Assembly: GCA_012934845.2 (NCBI GenBank)
Contig: WNNJ02000628.1
Span: forward strand, 1 to 64,000
Direction of reading: 5' to 3'
Length of the DNA stretch: 64,000 nt
DNA from: Pomphorhynchus laevis
Taxonomy: Eukaryota > Acanthocephala > Palaeacanthocephala > Echinorhynchida > Pomphorhynchidae
Both the position numbers and the translations under genes were made by a program. Below the pieces are notes generated by a model. It saw only the letters and a program-made list of their open reading frames with translations, had not been told where the DNA came from and made no database searches. Shown here one piece after another: positions 36,401-46,860 of this stretch. The stretch's first letter is position 1, and each line of letters begins with the position of its first letter.

Positions 36401-37889
36401 AGAGAAACTAATTCCAAATGCTGTTCTTTTTTATACCGGCGAATCAATTGACGTTGTTTCTTCTGATTATGATGACGATGACGAAGATGATGAATACGAT
36501 GATGAGAGCGATAATGAAGAAATAGACAGTGCCCGTGTGGTAAGCCAAGCTTATGTATTTTATCAACAACGATTCCATTAATTATTATTAAACTCAATGA
36601 TTATGGTGATTGTCTGAATTCTATAAATCTGTTTCTGCCAAATCGGGAAAGATTTAATACATAGTATTGGTTTATTACAATATTATTAATCAAATTGTAT
36701 CTAATTACTTAAGAATATCGCTAGAGCAAATTTTATTACAAATAAAAAGTAGACTTTCAATTTATATTGAATATCGCGCATCCCAAGTTGCTAACGACTT
36801 CAATTGAAGTTAAAATTAATCGATTAAAAATAATTTTTTTGATGAAAATTATTTAATTTCGTCAAAGACTGCAAAGAACATTTTTATTATCACTAAGGCT
36901 TTCAATGCTTTACGAGTTATTTAGTGACTTAAAAATCGAACATTTACGCCCTCAATAGGTAGCTTCAAATATTGAAACTAATTGATTTATAAAACGCTGA
37001 TTTCTTATTAAAACTCTATTTACAATCGAATTTTTTCATCAATTTCAATTTGACGTTATTGGCGATCTACGATGCTTCGCGGATTTTACTCCAAAATTAA
37101 AAATATTCCAACTTTGTATAATTATAGACAATTTATTAAAATTGGCCTAATCCTATCAAATTAAAATTTAATCTGAATAGAATTAAATTTGATTAAATCT
37201 GATTAGATAAAGATTTAATTTTAATTTTAATTTTTCTCTTCCCCCCGTGTTTGCAACATTTATACAAAATGTTGTAATCACGACAATGATTACAACATTT
37301 TGTATTCAACATAATCAATATTGAAACATTTCATTGTAATCCTGATGATGATAGCAGGAGCTATCGAAATATAGAATTTTTATCAAATAAAGGATATTTT
37401 CTGCTTCTTCGTTCCTTTAATAACTATATTGAAATAGAAGAACATTATGGGTTTAGTATTTATTATTTAATAAAAATATAATTATATGTTCCGATTTAGT
37501 TGGATTATATTAAACCCAACTAAAATGAAATATCTAATGACAATTATCACGTTTTATTCATCTACAATAAATGAATAATATTATTATATAATAATTATAA
37601 TATAATATTATAACATATTATAATATTATATAATTATATAATATTATTATAATATTAATATTATTCATCTAAAATGAATAATATTTGTATTTATAATTTG
37701 TATTTCCAAATAAAAGATTGCCAAATTTAAAAAATCATATTCTTTAAAATCACGTTTTTATTTTTATAGAATAACTACTCAAGCATTAATCGAAACAATG
37801 ACGAGAAAGATTCAAACTATGCGGATTCAGACGATGACGATAACTCCGATGGCAATGAAGATCTAAATGCCAAATCGGTAAAACTGTAA
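33493..37889 (+). CDS. NAP1: Nucleosome assembly protein 1 (NAP1) family histone chaperone, 5' exon missing
   Basis: Histone chaperone of the NAP/SET family, which binds H2A-H2B, shuttles histones and assembles nucleosomes. Four exons: 33493-33634 (acceptor TTCTTCAG, donor GTAAAT), 34800-35015 (donor GTATAT), 35949-36539 (donor GTAAGC), and 37770-37889 ending in TAA; the internal joins are phase 0. Exon 1 gives SIPKNILGRINALRNLQLQ and the dimerisation helix (LEQEFAAKLKPLL). Exon 2 gives REKIVNGTYDPSD and KGIPNFWLQVLKN. Exon 3 gives EYDEPVLKFLTDI, FHFSPNEYF, GCAGCEIQWYPGKNVT, DSFFHFFSPP and REKLIPNAVLFYTGESID, then an acidic run; exon 4 continues the acidic tail. All follow human NAP1L1 closely. 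About 355 residues are visible; the N-terminus lies further upstream. The exon 4 end could instead be a donor (TCG|GTAAAA), so a further exon is possible. Confidence 0.92.
33828..34219 (-). mobile_element. RTE-type LINE 3' fragment inside NAP1 intron
   Basis: Two overlapping - strand frames give MLRWSYGVTCLDRIPN, REHRLRWFDTF and then VRHIHRADKTAV, PRGRPKKRWMDTIHEDL, RRLIKAADPG, the C-terminus common to RTE-like LINEs. One frameshift separates them. The 3' end is a GGCGAAGAATAAGAAG-type tail (- strand, at the left border). The 12-bp word GTGATCACTAAT at 33816-33827 and 34220-34231 is the target-site duplication. It is a 392-bp, heavily 5'-truncated insertion, younger than the intron itself. 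Confidence 0.9.
34639..34666 (-). other. Hammerhead-like dispersed motif M7, in the NAP1 intron
   Basis: - strand: CTGATTA, TGTTAGC-AGCA-GCTA, GCGAAATATAAAAAT. Stem TAGC/GCTA is present. The core G is lost (CTGATTA). It lies in the intron between the first two recognised NAP1 exons. Confidence 0.45.
36540..37769 (+). other. NAP1 last intron, with an inverted repeat and motif M2
   Basis: AT-rich intron. It contains a perfect 17-bp inverted repeat (37263-37279 and 37288-37304, 8-nt spacer) followed by the hammerhead-like motif M2 at 37342-37369. Sequence from about 37240 to 37420 resembles, in inverted orientation, 62068-62180, so it is probably a fragment of the same Penelope-associated repeat. 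Confidence 0.6.
37342..37369 (+). other. Hammerhead-like dispersed motif M2
   Basis: CTGATGA, T, GATAGC-AGGA-GCTATC (6-bp stem), then GAAATATAGAATTTTTATC. This is the best-paired copy of the motif: stem II is flush with GAAA and one base away from CTGATGA. No convincing stem I. Confidence 0.6.
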
Positions 37890-38055
37890 AGCGTGTTTAA
37901 ATTTGTTTAATATGCTAATCTATTTTAGAATATTGCCTAACAATGATAACTCATCTTGGTAAGCTATGATTGATATAAAATAAGTAAAACTTATCAGAAC
38001 TAATAAATCCAGTGCCAGTAACAAGTCCAACTGATATCTTAAACTTCTATTGTGT
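37890..38055. other. NAP1 3' flank
   Basis: Presumed 3' UTR and flank; no clear AATAAA-type signal singled out. Confidence 0.3.
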
Positions 38056-38548
38056 TCTGTTGCCATAGTGGCTAGATTCTTTCGCTTTTACTGTATAGAG
38101 GGAGCAGCGTTGAGATTATTACAAATATTTTCGCGTTTCTTTGTACATATATATAGAGAGAGACATAATCGTTGAGATTACTGCAATATGACTTGATAGT
38201 GGCTTGATTCTGCCGCATTTTTTCTATAAAGAGAGCAGCGTTTATTTTATTATGAATATTTTACTTGATTGAGGCTGGATTCTTTCGCATTTCTTGTATA
38301 TATAGCGATAGCAGCGTTGAGATTCATACTATCTGACTTGATAGTGGTTGGATTCTTTTGTTTTTTTTCTATATAAAGAGAGCAGCGTTGATATTCTTAC
38401 TACTATTTTACTTTATTATAGCTAGATTATTTCGCGTTTCTTATAAATAGCAGCGTTGAGTTTCTTACTATTTGACTTGATTGAGGCTGGATTCTTTCGC
38501 GTTTCTTGTATATATAGCAGCGTTGAGATTCTTACTATCTGACGGAAA
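38056..38548 (+). repeat. Decayed minisatellite, about seven units of 65-75 bp
   Basis: The repeated order is GACTTGAT.G.GGCT.GATTC, TTTCGCGTTTCTTGTATATA, TAGCAGCGTTGAGATTCTTA, CTATCT. Units begin near 38067, 38132, 38188, 38261, 38335, 38409 and 38473 and vary in length and sequence. Each carries a TATATA/CTATATAAAG run next to AGCAGCG. It lies about 170 bp downstream of the NAP1 stop. Confidence 0.85.
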
Positions 38549-39288
38549 TACTAAATACTGAGATTTGTAAATTGCATGCATGTTTATATTATTTAATTAA
38601 ATTTTGATAGTTGAGCTTTGGTTAAATTTTAATATCAATTGTGAAATCTACGGAACCAATTTTTTATCTGTACTAACTGATTTTATTGTTTTAGACGAAC
38701 GTTTTATCGATATTTCCAACGAATCTTCAAATAAATTGTGATTTTTTGAAATAAAACTTGAAATTTAAATACGTTATTCTCTACATTTGCTAATATTGTC
38801 TTCAAGTTAATTATCATGGCGACATACTATTTGCTGGAAATTACTCAAAAGCAAACACATCTAATTCAAAATTCCCTATTCTAATAAGCAGTTTTTAAAA
38901 GAAAATTCAATGCAAAATGATATAGTAATTTATATTGTTAAGTAACGAATCTTTGAATTTACTATTTTGCGTTTACCGTAAAAATTTAATCATATGCACA
39001 CTACCTGGTTTACAATGCAGGAGGGCTGTCTACAGCAAAATTAAATTTTGCAATATCGAACAATATATATTATAAATAATATTAGATAATATATTATTAT
39101 ATTCTTGGGGACTGCGTGACATAAAAATCAAGTAGAAAAATGAAATTTGTATGATTTTCATTGTTTAAGTCTTAGGCTGTGTCAGTACCGTTTCTTAAAT
39201 TCATGTATGGATTTAGCCGTTACAACCTGCCCAACTACGTAAATCTAGCGATTTACAACCCTGTGAGCGAATCTCTTTTATTAAATGA
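38549..39288. other. AT-rich spacer
   Basis: Nothing recognised. Confidence 0.4.
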
Positions 39289-39905
39289 CTACTCGTTGAT
39301 GAAGTAATGATGACCTCGTAGATATATCGGTGTGTGATATCTAGTGAAATCGGATATGACATGATTTAGATCGTGTGTTGCTTTCCAGAACAAATAACAC
39401 AAGTCGCAGTAGTCTCGAAGCTCGTGCAACGTATCAATATCGAGATACATCATCCTCTTACCATAAGCTACCTTTGTTACAGAAGGAATAAGCTTTAATG
39501 CACTGAGTTGCACCAGCTTTAGTTGGTACATTTTGGATATACATTAGATACATAAAGCAATCTGAACCCAATATGTAAGCATTTACCAGAGTCCTGAAAA
39601 TGTCTTTATCCAAACGCGAAAACGTTCTACCTATCAAATTTACCATTCGTGTGGTTTTTGAACACAATCGGTATGCTTAACCGTAGATAGATTACTAGAA
39701 AACAAATTACCAAAATCACATATACAAAGTGTGAAACACTTTGTATCTGATATTTTCCAATAAAGTGCACAGGGAGACGCTACAGACGTAGACAATAGCT
39801 CTTTTCTACAGTTAGACACAGATCATTTATGGGGAACCACTCTATACGTATATACAAAAAAGTAGCGGACCGATAATCAAATCTTGCGGCACTCTATTCT
39901 TAGAC
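39289..39905 (-). mobile_element. LINE fragment (RT end and C-terminal region)
   Basis: On the - strand: RVPQDLIIGPLLF at about 39890 (RT motif B, usually GVPQGS.LGPLLF), then MVNLIGRTFSRLDKDIFRTLVNAYI (39667-39458), then LVQLSALKLIPSVTK, KRMMYLDIDTLHELRDYCDL (39531-39289). These are the post-RT motifs of CR1/Jockey-like LINEs. At least one frameshift, and the catalytic region is lost. A 10-bp hairpin lies at 39723-39745. Related to the fragment at 11630-11890. Confidence 0.7.
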
Positions 39906-40805
39906 TGAACATGAATGAACATTATAGAATGAACAATTATTATTGAATAAAGATTATCAATGTATACCAAAATTGTAGACTAAGTCCCAAACCTGCATAT
40001 GTTTTACTAAAATATCATGTTCAACTCGGTGAAGTATTATTACCTCTGTATTTAAGAAAGAAATTAGTAACAAAGTAATAGATCAATGAAAATGATTTTT
40101 AACTATCAAGTACAAAAGAATTTAAACGTGATTGTATTTTCAGATACAAGTATGTTTAAACCTATGGAACGGAGTCAACACATATTAAAACACCTTTCTT
40201 GAAGATGTATTACGCTTTACAGCGGTGTTTTTTAGCTACTTTATAAAATATAAGTAGGGCCACTTGTGTACTCGTTGACTTATCGCAAATACAAGTACAT
40301 TTTTATAATTATATGGCGAAAGGGTTACGGATCAAATCAACAACCCGTCATCGGTACAGTTAACATAAGATTGTAGCACATCATATATTACGTGTTTAAC
40401 AGATTAAAATATTTGATATTTTATATTATATATTTAATATTTTATATTTGATAAAATATTATATATATTAAACAATACATCATATTTATCCTACACAAAA
40501 CAGAATAACTACGTCATTTAGGATTTCATTATTACAAATTTAAATAATCCTAATTGTTTATAGTTCATAAATTCATTATTTTTAACACAAATATATCAGC
40601 TTCGAAGATGCACTGTAGTATACAATGCATCTTTTTGTACTCTAAAGTACAAACAAGTCGCGAAAATTAGCTAAAGAATCAAATCAGTTAATTGATTGGA
40701 CGTATTTAATACAATTAAAAAATAAACAAAACAATAATGCTAAATCAAATTTTAATAATTAAATAATAAAATAAATAATTGTTATAAGATTTTTTATAAC
40801 TTATA
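39906..40805. other. AT-rich spacer
   Basis: No gene seen. Contains a short imperfect hairpin (GATGCACTG/CAATGCATC) near 40605-40630 and, at its right end, an R1-like AT arm next to a PLE fragment. Confidence 0.35.
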
Positions 40806-41160
40806 TCATTTCAGTATTTTATTCATATAGACAGAAAGTGGTTTTAATGTACATTTAAACGCACTACATATGAACCTAGGTTTTATTGGATTTTTATGTA
40901 ATTTTGGATTCCAATATAATATAGGTATAGTTTTATTATCTAATTCAACCTTTATACCCTTTTTATCCATTATAGAAGAGTGACTTGTAATAATTGTTTC
41001 TAAACTCAACTCACTACGTTCATATGTTGTGTTTACCTCTCTTATTAATATATCATAATAAAGCTTTTTGCATATAAAGACAAAGTTATTACTAGATTTA
41101 TCAATAGTTATTATTATATGGTTATCCTTTAATTTAGTAAGTTCTTTATACATATCTTTA
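40806..41160 (-). mobile_element. Penelope-like element fragment (RT N-terminal region)
   Basis: Fossil, a near copy of 26051-26490 on the same strand, including ILYWNPKLHKNPIKPRFIC and the following LSVYMNKILK. Incomplete; only the start of the RT is present. It is flanked on the left by an R1-type AT arm, again linking R1 and this PLE family. Confidence 0.75.
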
Positions 41161-41638
41161 TTAATTTTATCTTTCCTTTTAGTGTTTCCTAAACCGATTT
41201 TATATTCTCTTAATATTTATACTCAGTACCTTAAGAGTAAAATTAAGACAATTCATTAAAAACATTATTTTTAACTTTAACCAAAAATTTAAAATTTTTA
41301 AACTATTCTGCCTAAATTAATAAATAGTTCCTTATTCCACGATTTTATCGCTTTCAATAATTCTAAAATAATTCTAATTATATCAATTTTTGAATTTAAA
41401 TATAAAAATTAAAAAATTTATTTTTGAAATAAATTTCTGAAAATTAATTATAATATTGTATAATTTAATAAAATATAAATATTAATGATTAATAAGTTAA
41501 TTTTGTATCGTAATTTTCTTACTTTTATAGAATTTACTAGATTTTAAGAAGACAAAATGCATATTATTTCAATGGAACAAACGTAAAAAATTAATCAGTG
41601 ATCGAAACAAATTCTCTTCTGAATCTATACAGTTTATT
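41161..41638. other. Spacer downstream of SPT2
   Basis: AT-rich, no gene. It includes the SPT2 polyadenylation signal at 41633-41638. Confidence 0.5.
41633..41638 (-). promoter_or_regulatory. Polyadenylation signal AATAAA after the SPT2 stop
   Basis: AATAAA on the - strand immediately follows the SPT2 TAG (41641-41639). It would serve SPT2, and possibly also the nested ORF whose stop is only about 105 nt upstream. Confidence 0.5.
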
Positions 41639-44600
41639 CTAATTCAAACGTTTTTTCTTTTTACGTTCCTTTTCTTCCCGCATTATATCTTCCAAGTCTT
41701 CGAGCATCCCGAGACGAGTACTAAAAACATATAACAAAAAGTTAATTGTGAGCAGTTGCTTGTCTACTTTCTGGACCAGTGTCAATGTTATACTGTTTCC
41801 AGTTTTCAATTAAATTAGTGATATTTCGGCACGTATTTGTATCTATGTTAGCCTTGCTGAGATAGCTCATAAATTGAGAATTCGATTTCAATGCTAGATA
41901 CTTGCCTATTAGCATTTGAACGGTTCGTATTTTGTCTGATCCTTTTGATAAATTATCAGCATATGATTTACCTAGAAATGGCATTTCACTAATAGGTCGA
42001 TTGCAAACATGACTGCTATGAAAATTATCAGGTGTTAGAACCATATTAAATTGTAGTGGTTTTAATGATAGCCTAGCATTAAGTGCCTTCGCAGCACGTC
42101 TCTGGTTTGCTGTCTGCGCATTCGTCAAATTAGATTTCCCGGCTACTTTCGATTTTGCATATTTCTTGCCTATAGGCTTTGATTTCTTTTCTAATTTTGG
42201 CTTCCTCTTACTTCGTGGATTTCCTTTCTGACCTGATGTCAATTTGCGACGAGGTGGTTTTTTGCTTGCTTTTCTGGTATTTGGTTTCTGTCTAACGGGC
42301 TTTATATTAGCAGGTGCTTTTCGCTTTTTGTTTTGTGACTTTTTTCCAGTTTTTACTCTGTATTTGGTCGGTTGTGGCAGCAATTGTTTAGTATTTGCAA
42401 CGTCAGTTGATTTATCGTCTAATTGTTTGTCGTTGAAATTATCATCGGGTATAGCCGAACTTTTGCCTTTTTGCTTACGCTCTTTCGCTGATCTGTTTAT
42501 CTTTTCTCTTTTAACTTTTGGTATTATATCACAACTGCCGTGGCCATATTTGTCATAAGATAAGTCTCTGGGCTTCCGACTTAGTTTACACTTATTCGGG
42601 CTTTTGCTTCGAGATTTATGTGACTGTGGAGTTAGCGGTTCTTCTTTAAGTGCTGACACAGGATCTTGGCAACTGCCGATAACATCATTTTGCTCACTTT
42701 TCAAACTATTTTTACCTCTAGGCTGATAAGGTCTTCTTGATTTGCTCGGCCTGCCTATTTTACTAATTGGTTGCTTAATTAGAGAAACGTTGTTACCCTT
42801 CTTCTTAGATTCATTCTTTTTTCGAAGCTGATTTGATCGTGTTGTACGTGACGCACTTTTGGATTGTTGTGGTTTTCGTGTCCTAGCGCGTTCAGGTCTT
42901 TTGACTCTGCGAGATGTAATAAGGCACATTTTCTGTCTGCATTTTGGGTTACACTTACAGTTAGCCATACTTATAGAAGTTCACTTTTCCAACAAATATA
43001 TTTCGTTCTTATTAAAAACTTACTTAAAATTCTAATTAAAAGCTTTAATTTATTTTTACTTAAAGGCGCCAAATCAAAATCGGGTCTATAAGACAGTAAG
43101 AACCCTTACTACTCACGTATGTTATAATTGAACAATGTCATTTATCATAAAGGGTCTGATTTATGCAAACAAACTCTTAGGCTGTATCTAGCTTATTGCT
43201 CAAGTAGGATTAATCTTTAAATATGATTTTGAAATCGCCGAATATGGTAAACATGTTTTGTTCAATTTTAAAATAATGTTTAATAATCGATATTATAGTT
43301 ACTGGTTAGAATACAAGATAGAAAACTTGGAAAGGAAAATTGGTTTTGCTGTAGCTAATGATAACAGTACGAATATCAAAATATCAAACTATACTTTTCT
43401 GTGATGACATTTGTACATCAAAGTTTCTATATTATTTAAAACTTTAAAACTAAGGGTTTGACTATTTGATTTTTTAGCTTCCGAGTGATTGGTGATTTTC
43501 GTTGTATATTTCTTCATCAGGATTAATGCCGGGTATGTAAAACTTTAAATACAATCAGATTTATCTCTTGCTTTATCATGTTCGCAAATGGGACATGATA
43601 AAGATTGCGGCACCCATGATATCATGTAGGCTGATTAGATATAAAAATACAGTCACTCAGTTATAGGTTGTCTTTGAATAAACCGCTGTTCAGAATCCAT
43701 ATAGTATGCGGGGTATCTAATAGATAACCCGCATTTATAATATCTGTTATAATAGATATTATTATATCTATCTTTTATACTGAACGGTCATTTTTGATGA
43801 TTGTTCAGTATACTGAACGCTCATCAAAAAGGGAAATATATTTTTTACGCTTCGGCTTTCGCCTTTTCCAAAATTGTATAATTAATCTCTAAGTTTTTTA
43901 AGTATTTTTTCATTTATATATATTCATTTTTGAATATTAAATGAATTAAATGAATTTAATTTAAGTAAAATAAATAACTTCGTTTCAGAAATGAAATGGA
44001 TTTTACACTTTTGAGTTCCTAGTTACTGTAACAAATTTTGGAAGGCACATTGATCGGGAATAAGGAAAAACTAAACGCCACAGACTTCCGTATTAAGCAC
44101 AAAAATGCTCAAATTATTACACATAGCTATTATATAAACAGGAAATAACGCAGAATCCATGATTGACTTGCTCTCTTCGTGTTTATCGCATCAATGCGTA
44201 TTTCATAAATTTTGAACAATATCACAGCCTATAAATGAAAGCAATAAACTGCTAGTCCTGACCGTATTTCGGCCAACCGCCCGAGCAAAACTCGAGTTGA
44301 GAAATTACCGCATTTATTGTTTATATATTTTTCAAACTTTTCAGGATTCGTTAAACCTTCCATAATGATTCGGGAATTAAAAATAAAATAAAATTGAAAT
44401 CAACTCACCTTTGTTTTTCTTCTTTCATAATGTCAGCAAATGAGGATTCCATGCAATCGTCATCTGAATCGTCAATTCGTGGTCGGCTATAAGATGATAA
44501 AATAAAAAATAAATATTTTTATTATAATAATATATTATTCCAAAATATTATTACATTTGAAATTTTAAAATATGAACTGTATTTAAAATTTAAAAATATA

Positions 44601-46333
44601 AATTTATATTTAATTTATAAATAAAAATATAAAAAATTATAAAAATTAGCACTTTTTCAATTAGCACTTTTTCAATCTGATTTAAATTATTGGTATTTTA
44701 ATTTATGATAATTGATCAAAATAATTTAATTCGATTTAAATTATTGATAATGCTAAAAATTTATTAATTATATTAAAATATACGAAAAATTTAACTTCTT
44801 TGTATTAGTGTTGGAAAAAATACTTTACTGCTCTGGGTTCTTGTGGCTGGATAATCAACACATCGTGTTGGAAAAAATACTTTACGAAGAAAAAGAATAA
44901 ATCAGATTTACTGCTTTGGATTCTTGTGGCTGAATAATAAACACACGTTTAATCACGTCAATGAATAAATTCCATAAATAATATTTTTATAATTTTGATA
45001 ATTATGCATTTCAATATATCAGTTTTGATGTGATTTTCCTTGCGGGGAAAATATGTATTTATTTACCGTTTGCCTGCAGCAGTCGCATCGACCAAATACG
45101 TTTTGAATCAGTTAGAAACTTTAAACACTAACTAATGCATTAACAAGTAAGTTTAATTTTTTAATTATTTCAAATAAAAAATGTTTTCTAAGTGTAAGGA
45201 TTTTGAGTTTTCGAAATATGTTACCTGTGACGATTGTGTTTGAAAAGTGACTGAATAGCCTGCGATATTTGTTTTGAGTTAGATGACCTTGGCATGTGTG
45301 CATCGTCCTCATCACTGTTTACAATAAATCCATCGAGGTCAGAATCTTCATCATCTTCGTCTTCTTCCTGATCATCATTGTAATCAGTTCGATTTAACTT
45401 CGAACTGTTACCGAAGATTTGTTGGTTTTGCTGTTTAACTGATGATTTATTAACTAGCTTTTCCAAGTGCAATCTACTATTACCATATTTTCCAATTAGA
45501 GGTGTACTTCTAACGGTTCCCTCCTTGCTAACAGACGATTTGAGTCGCTGAGATGAATTTTGGCCTTTAAGTTCCGGTTTTCTGATCTTCCCATTAGCAG
45601 GGCTAGTCCTACCTAGATTCGCTATTTTCAAACTCTTAACTGCTACTTTACTGTTACGAGTAATTAGCCTTTCTCTACTATTGTCAAATTTTTGTCTTAC
45701 CGGATGCGGGTCGTTGATAGCTGTGGTTCCCAAAGTTGAAACTTTCTTCGGTTTCTCTACGATCCTTTCCGACAAATTGGCTACGGGTCTTTTCAAAATT
45801 CCTTTACTGTTAAGATTAAGATTAGGGGTAGATTGCACCCTTGGTGAAATGCCCCTAGCGTTAGTAGTAGGAAGTCTTTTACCTGGTAGTGATATTTTAT
45901 TTACGATCTTTGGACAAATATCTTCTTTTAAATTCGAAACTGCATTGAGATTCGCTGAAGCAAGTTGTAACAATTGAGAGTAACTGTGTGACGCTTTCGG
46001 TACTTTATTAGAAAAAGCATCCTGTGCGGCCTTCTGTTTAGACTCAACCGGTGCTGATAATTTAACAGATGAAACTGATTTGATTTGTTTAATTATTTTT
46101 GATGGAGTGAATACAAAGTTTGTTTTTCGTTTCGATGGATTCGACGATGGTATACTTGATTTAGTTGCATTTATTTCTGGACAATCTTTTGAACTGAAAG
46201 CGGTGTTACCGCTGTCTATTCCTTTAATTAATTGTTGATTTTGCCGCTCCAATTGTATATTTCGGATATTTGATGCTCTTCTGATGTCATTCTTTGTCGA
46301 ACATTGCGTAGATGTTTGCTTTCGCTTACTCAG
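41639..46333 (-). CDS. SPT2: SPT2/SPTY2D1-like chromatin protein (histone H3-H4 chaperone), N-terminal exon missing
   Basis: SPT2 proteins bind H3-H4 during transcription and limit spurious histone exchange. Exons: 46333-45225 (acceptor TTTATAG, donor GTAACA), 44487-44410 (acceptor TTATAG, donor GTGAGT), 41720-41639 (acceptor GTTTTTAG, stop TAG); the joins keep phase 2. The long exon is low-complexity and basic. It carries YSQLLQLASANLNAV, like the F-x-x-L-L-x-L-A motif of SPT2, and ends with the acidic block DDQEEDEDDEDSDLDGFIVN and ISQAIQSLFKHNRHR. Later exons give DDSDDDCMESSFADIMKEEK and TRLGMLEDLEDIMREEKERK, which match the conserved C-terminal H3-H4-binding helices (CMES.F..IM.EE, LG..EDLE.M..EE). 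The first coding exon was not found in 46334-48700. The last intron (44409-41721) contains another ORF. Confidence 0.85.
41742..42968 (-). CDS. Unrecognised basic, lysine/arginine-rich 408-residue protein nested in the SPT2 intron
   Basis: An uninterrupted ORF on the same strand as SPT2, wholly inside its last intron; the stop is about 20 nt upstream of the final acceptor. It starts at the ATG at 42968, with an in-frame TGA a few codons upstream. Visible features: an N-terminal cysteine cluster (C4, C6, C10, C15 in MANCKCNPKCRQKMC), long K/R/S/P-rich low-complexity sequence to about residue 300, an AT-hook-like KIGRPSKSRRP near residues 70-80, SPxK-type words, and a more ordered C-terminal 100 residues (LKPLQFNMVLTPDNF, IRTVQMLIGKYLALKS). 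The composition suggests nuclear DNA or RNA binding (inference). It could be an independent intronless gene or an alternative last exon of SPT2: an AAG|T before the ATG would keep the SPT2 frame. No family recognised. Confidence 0.6.
   Translation of the reverse strand: MANCKCNPKCRQKMCLITSRRVKRPERARTRKPQQSKSASRTTRSNQLRKKNESKKKGNNVSLIKQPISKIGRPSKSRRPYQPRGKNSLKSEQNDVIGSCQDPVSALKEEPLTPQSHKSRSKSPNKCKLSRKPRDLSYDKYGHGSCDIIPKVKREKINRSAKERKQKGKSSAIPDDNFNDKQLDDKSTDVANTKQLLPQPTKYRVKTGKKSQNKKRKAPANIKPVRQKPNTRKASKKPPRRKLTSGQKGNPRSKRKPKLEKKSKPIGKKYAKSKVAGKSNLTNAQTANQRRAAKALNARLSLKPLQFNMVLTPDNFHSSHVCNRPISEMPFLGKSYADNLSKGSDKIRTVQMLIGKYLALKSNSQFMSYLSKANIDTNTCRNITNLIENWKQYNIDTGPESRQATAHN
42969..44409 (-). other. 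SPT2 last intron, upstream part
   Basis: AT-rich intron sequence upstream of the nested ORF; it would hold that ORF's promoter if it is independent. Contains short hairpins at about 43571-43604 (CTTTATCATGT arms), 43704-43728 and 43780-43830. On the - strand near 43500-43525, CTGATGAAG...ACGAAAA resembles the hammerhead-like motif weakly. Confidence 0.4.
44488..45224 (-). other. SPT2 intron
   Basis: AT-rich. A short diverged tandem duplication (TGTTGGAAAAAATACTTTAC at about 44811 and 44868) is the only structure seen. Confidence 0.5.
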
Positions 46334-46445
46334 CTATAAATTTAATAAAGTAAAATTTATTAATCAAGTTGAGAAGCAAATAATTTCCGCGATTAAAAAT
46401 AAAAATTTTGTCACAAAATTATGTTTAACAGATAATAAGCAAAGA

Positions 46446-46860
46446 ATAAAATTAATAATTATTGACTTAAGCTAATTTGACGGCAAATAAAGGTCATTAT
46501 ATATAATTATTTACTTAAAAATTAATAATTATTGACTAGAGCTAATTTGATGGTAAAGTGAAAGTCATTTTAGATATTTAATTATTAAATTGAAAAATTA
46601 ATAACTTAATTTAATTATTTTAATTTAATAATTAATTTAATTAATAATTTAGTTATTTACAATAAAATTAATAATTATTGACTAGAGCTAATTTGACGGT
46701 AAAGTGAAAATCATTTCAGATATTTATTTATTTAATTGGAAAATTAACAATTTTTATTTAATTATTTTAATTTAATAATTTAATTTAATTATTTATAAGA
46801 TAATTAATAATTATTCACTTATGCTAATTTGATGGTAAAGTAAAAGTATTAATTGATATA
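46446..46860. repeat. Imperfect tandem repeat upstream of SPT2 exon
   Basis: Four copies of AATTAATAATTATTGACT, (A/T)(A/G)AGCTAATTTGA.GG.AA, AGTGAAAGTCATT start near 46447, 46516, 46671 and 46801, separated by AT filler of changing length. Nothing coding. Confidence 0.7.

Noticed and set aside
42244-42558. 104-residue + strand frame opposite the nested basic ORF.
   Set aside because: It is the antisense shadow of lysine/arginine-rich codons, which reads as hydrophobic residues; not evidence of a membrane protein.
46250-46252. TTG at 46252 as the start of the SPT2 ORF.
   Set aside because: The frame stays open upstream to an acceptor at 46334 and there is no ATG; the exon continues to 46333.
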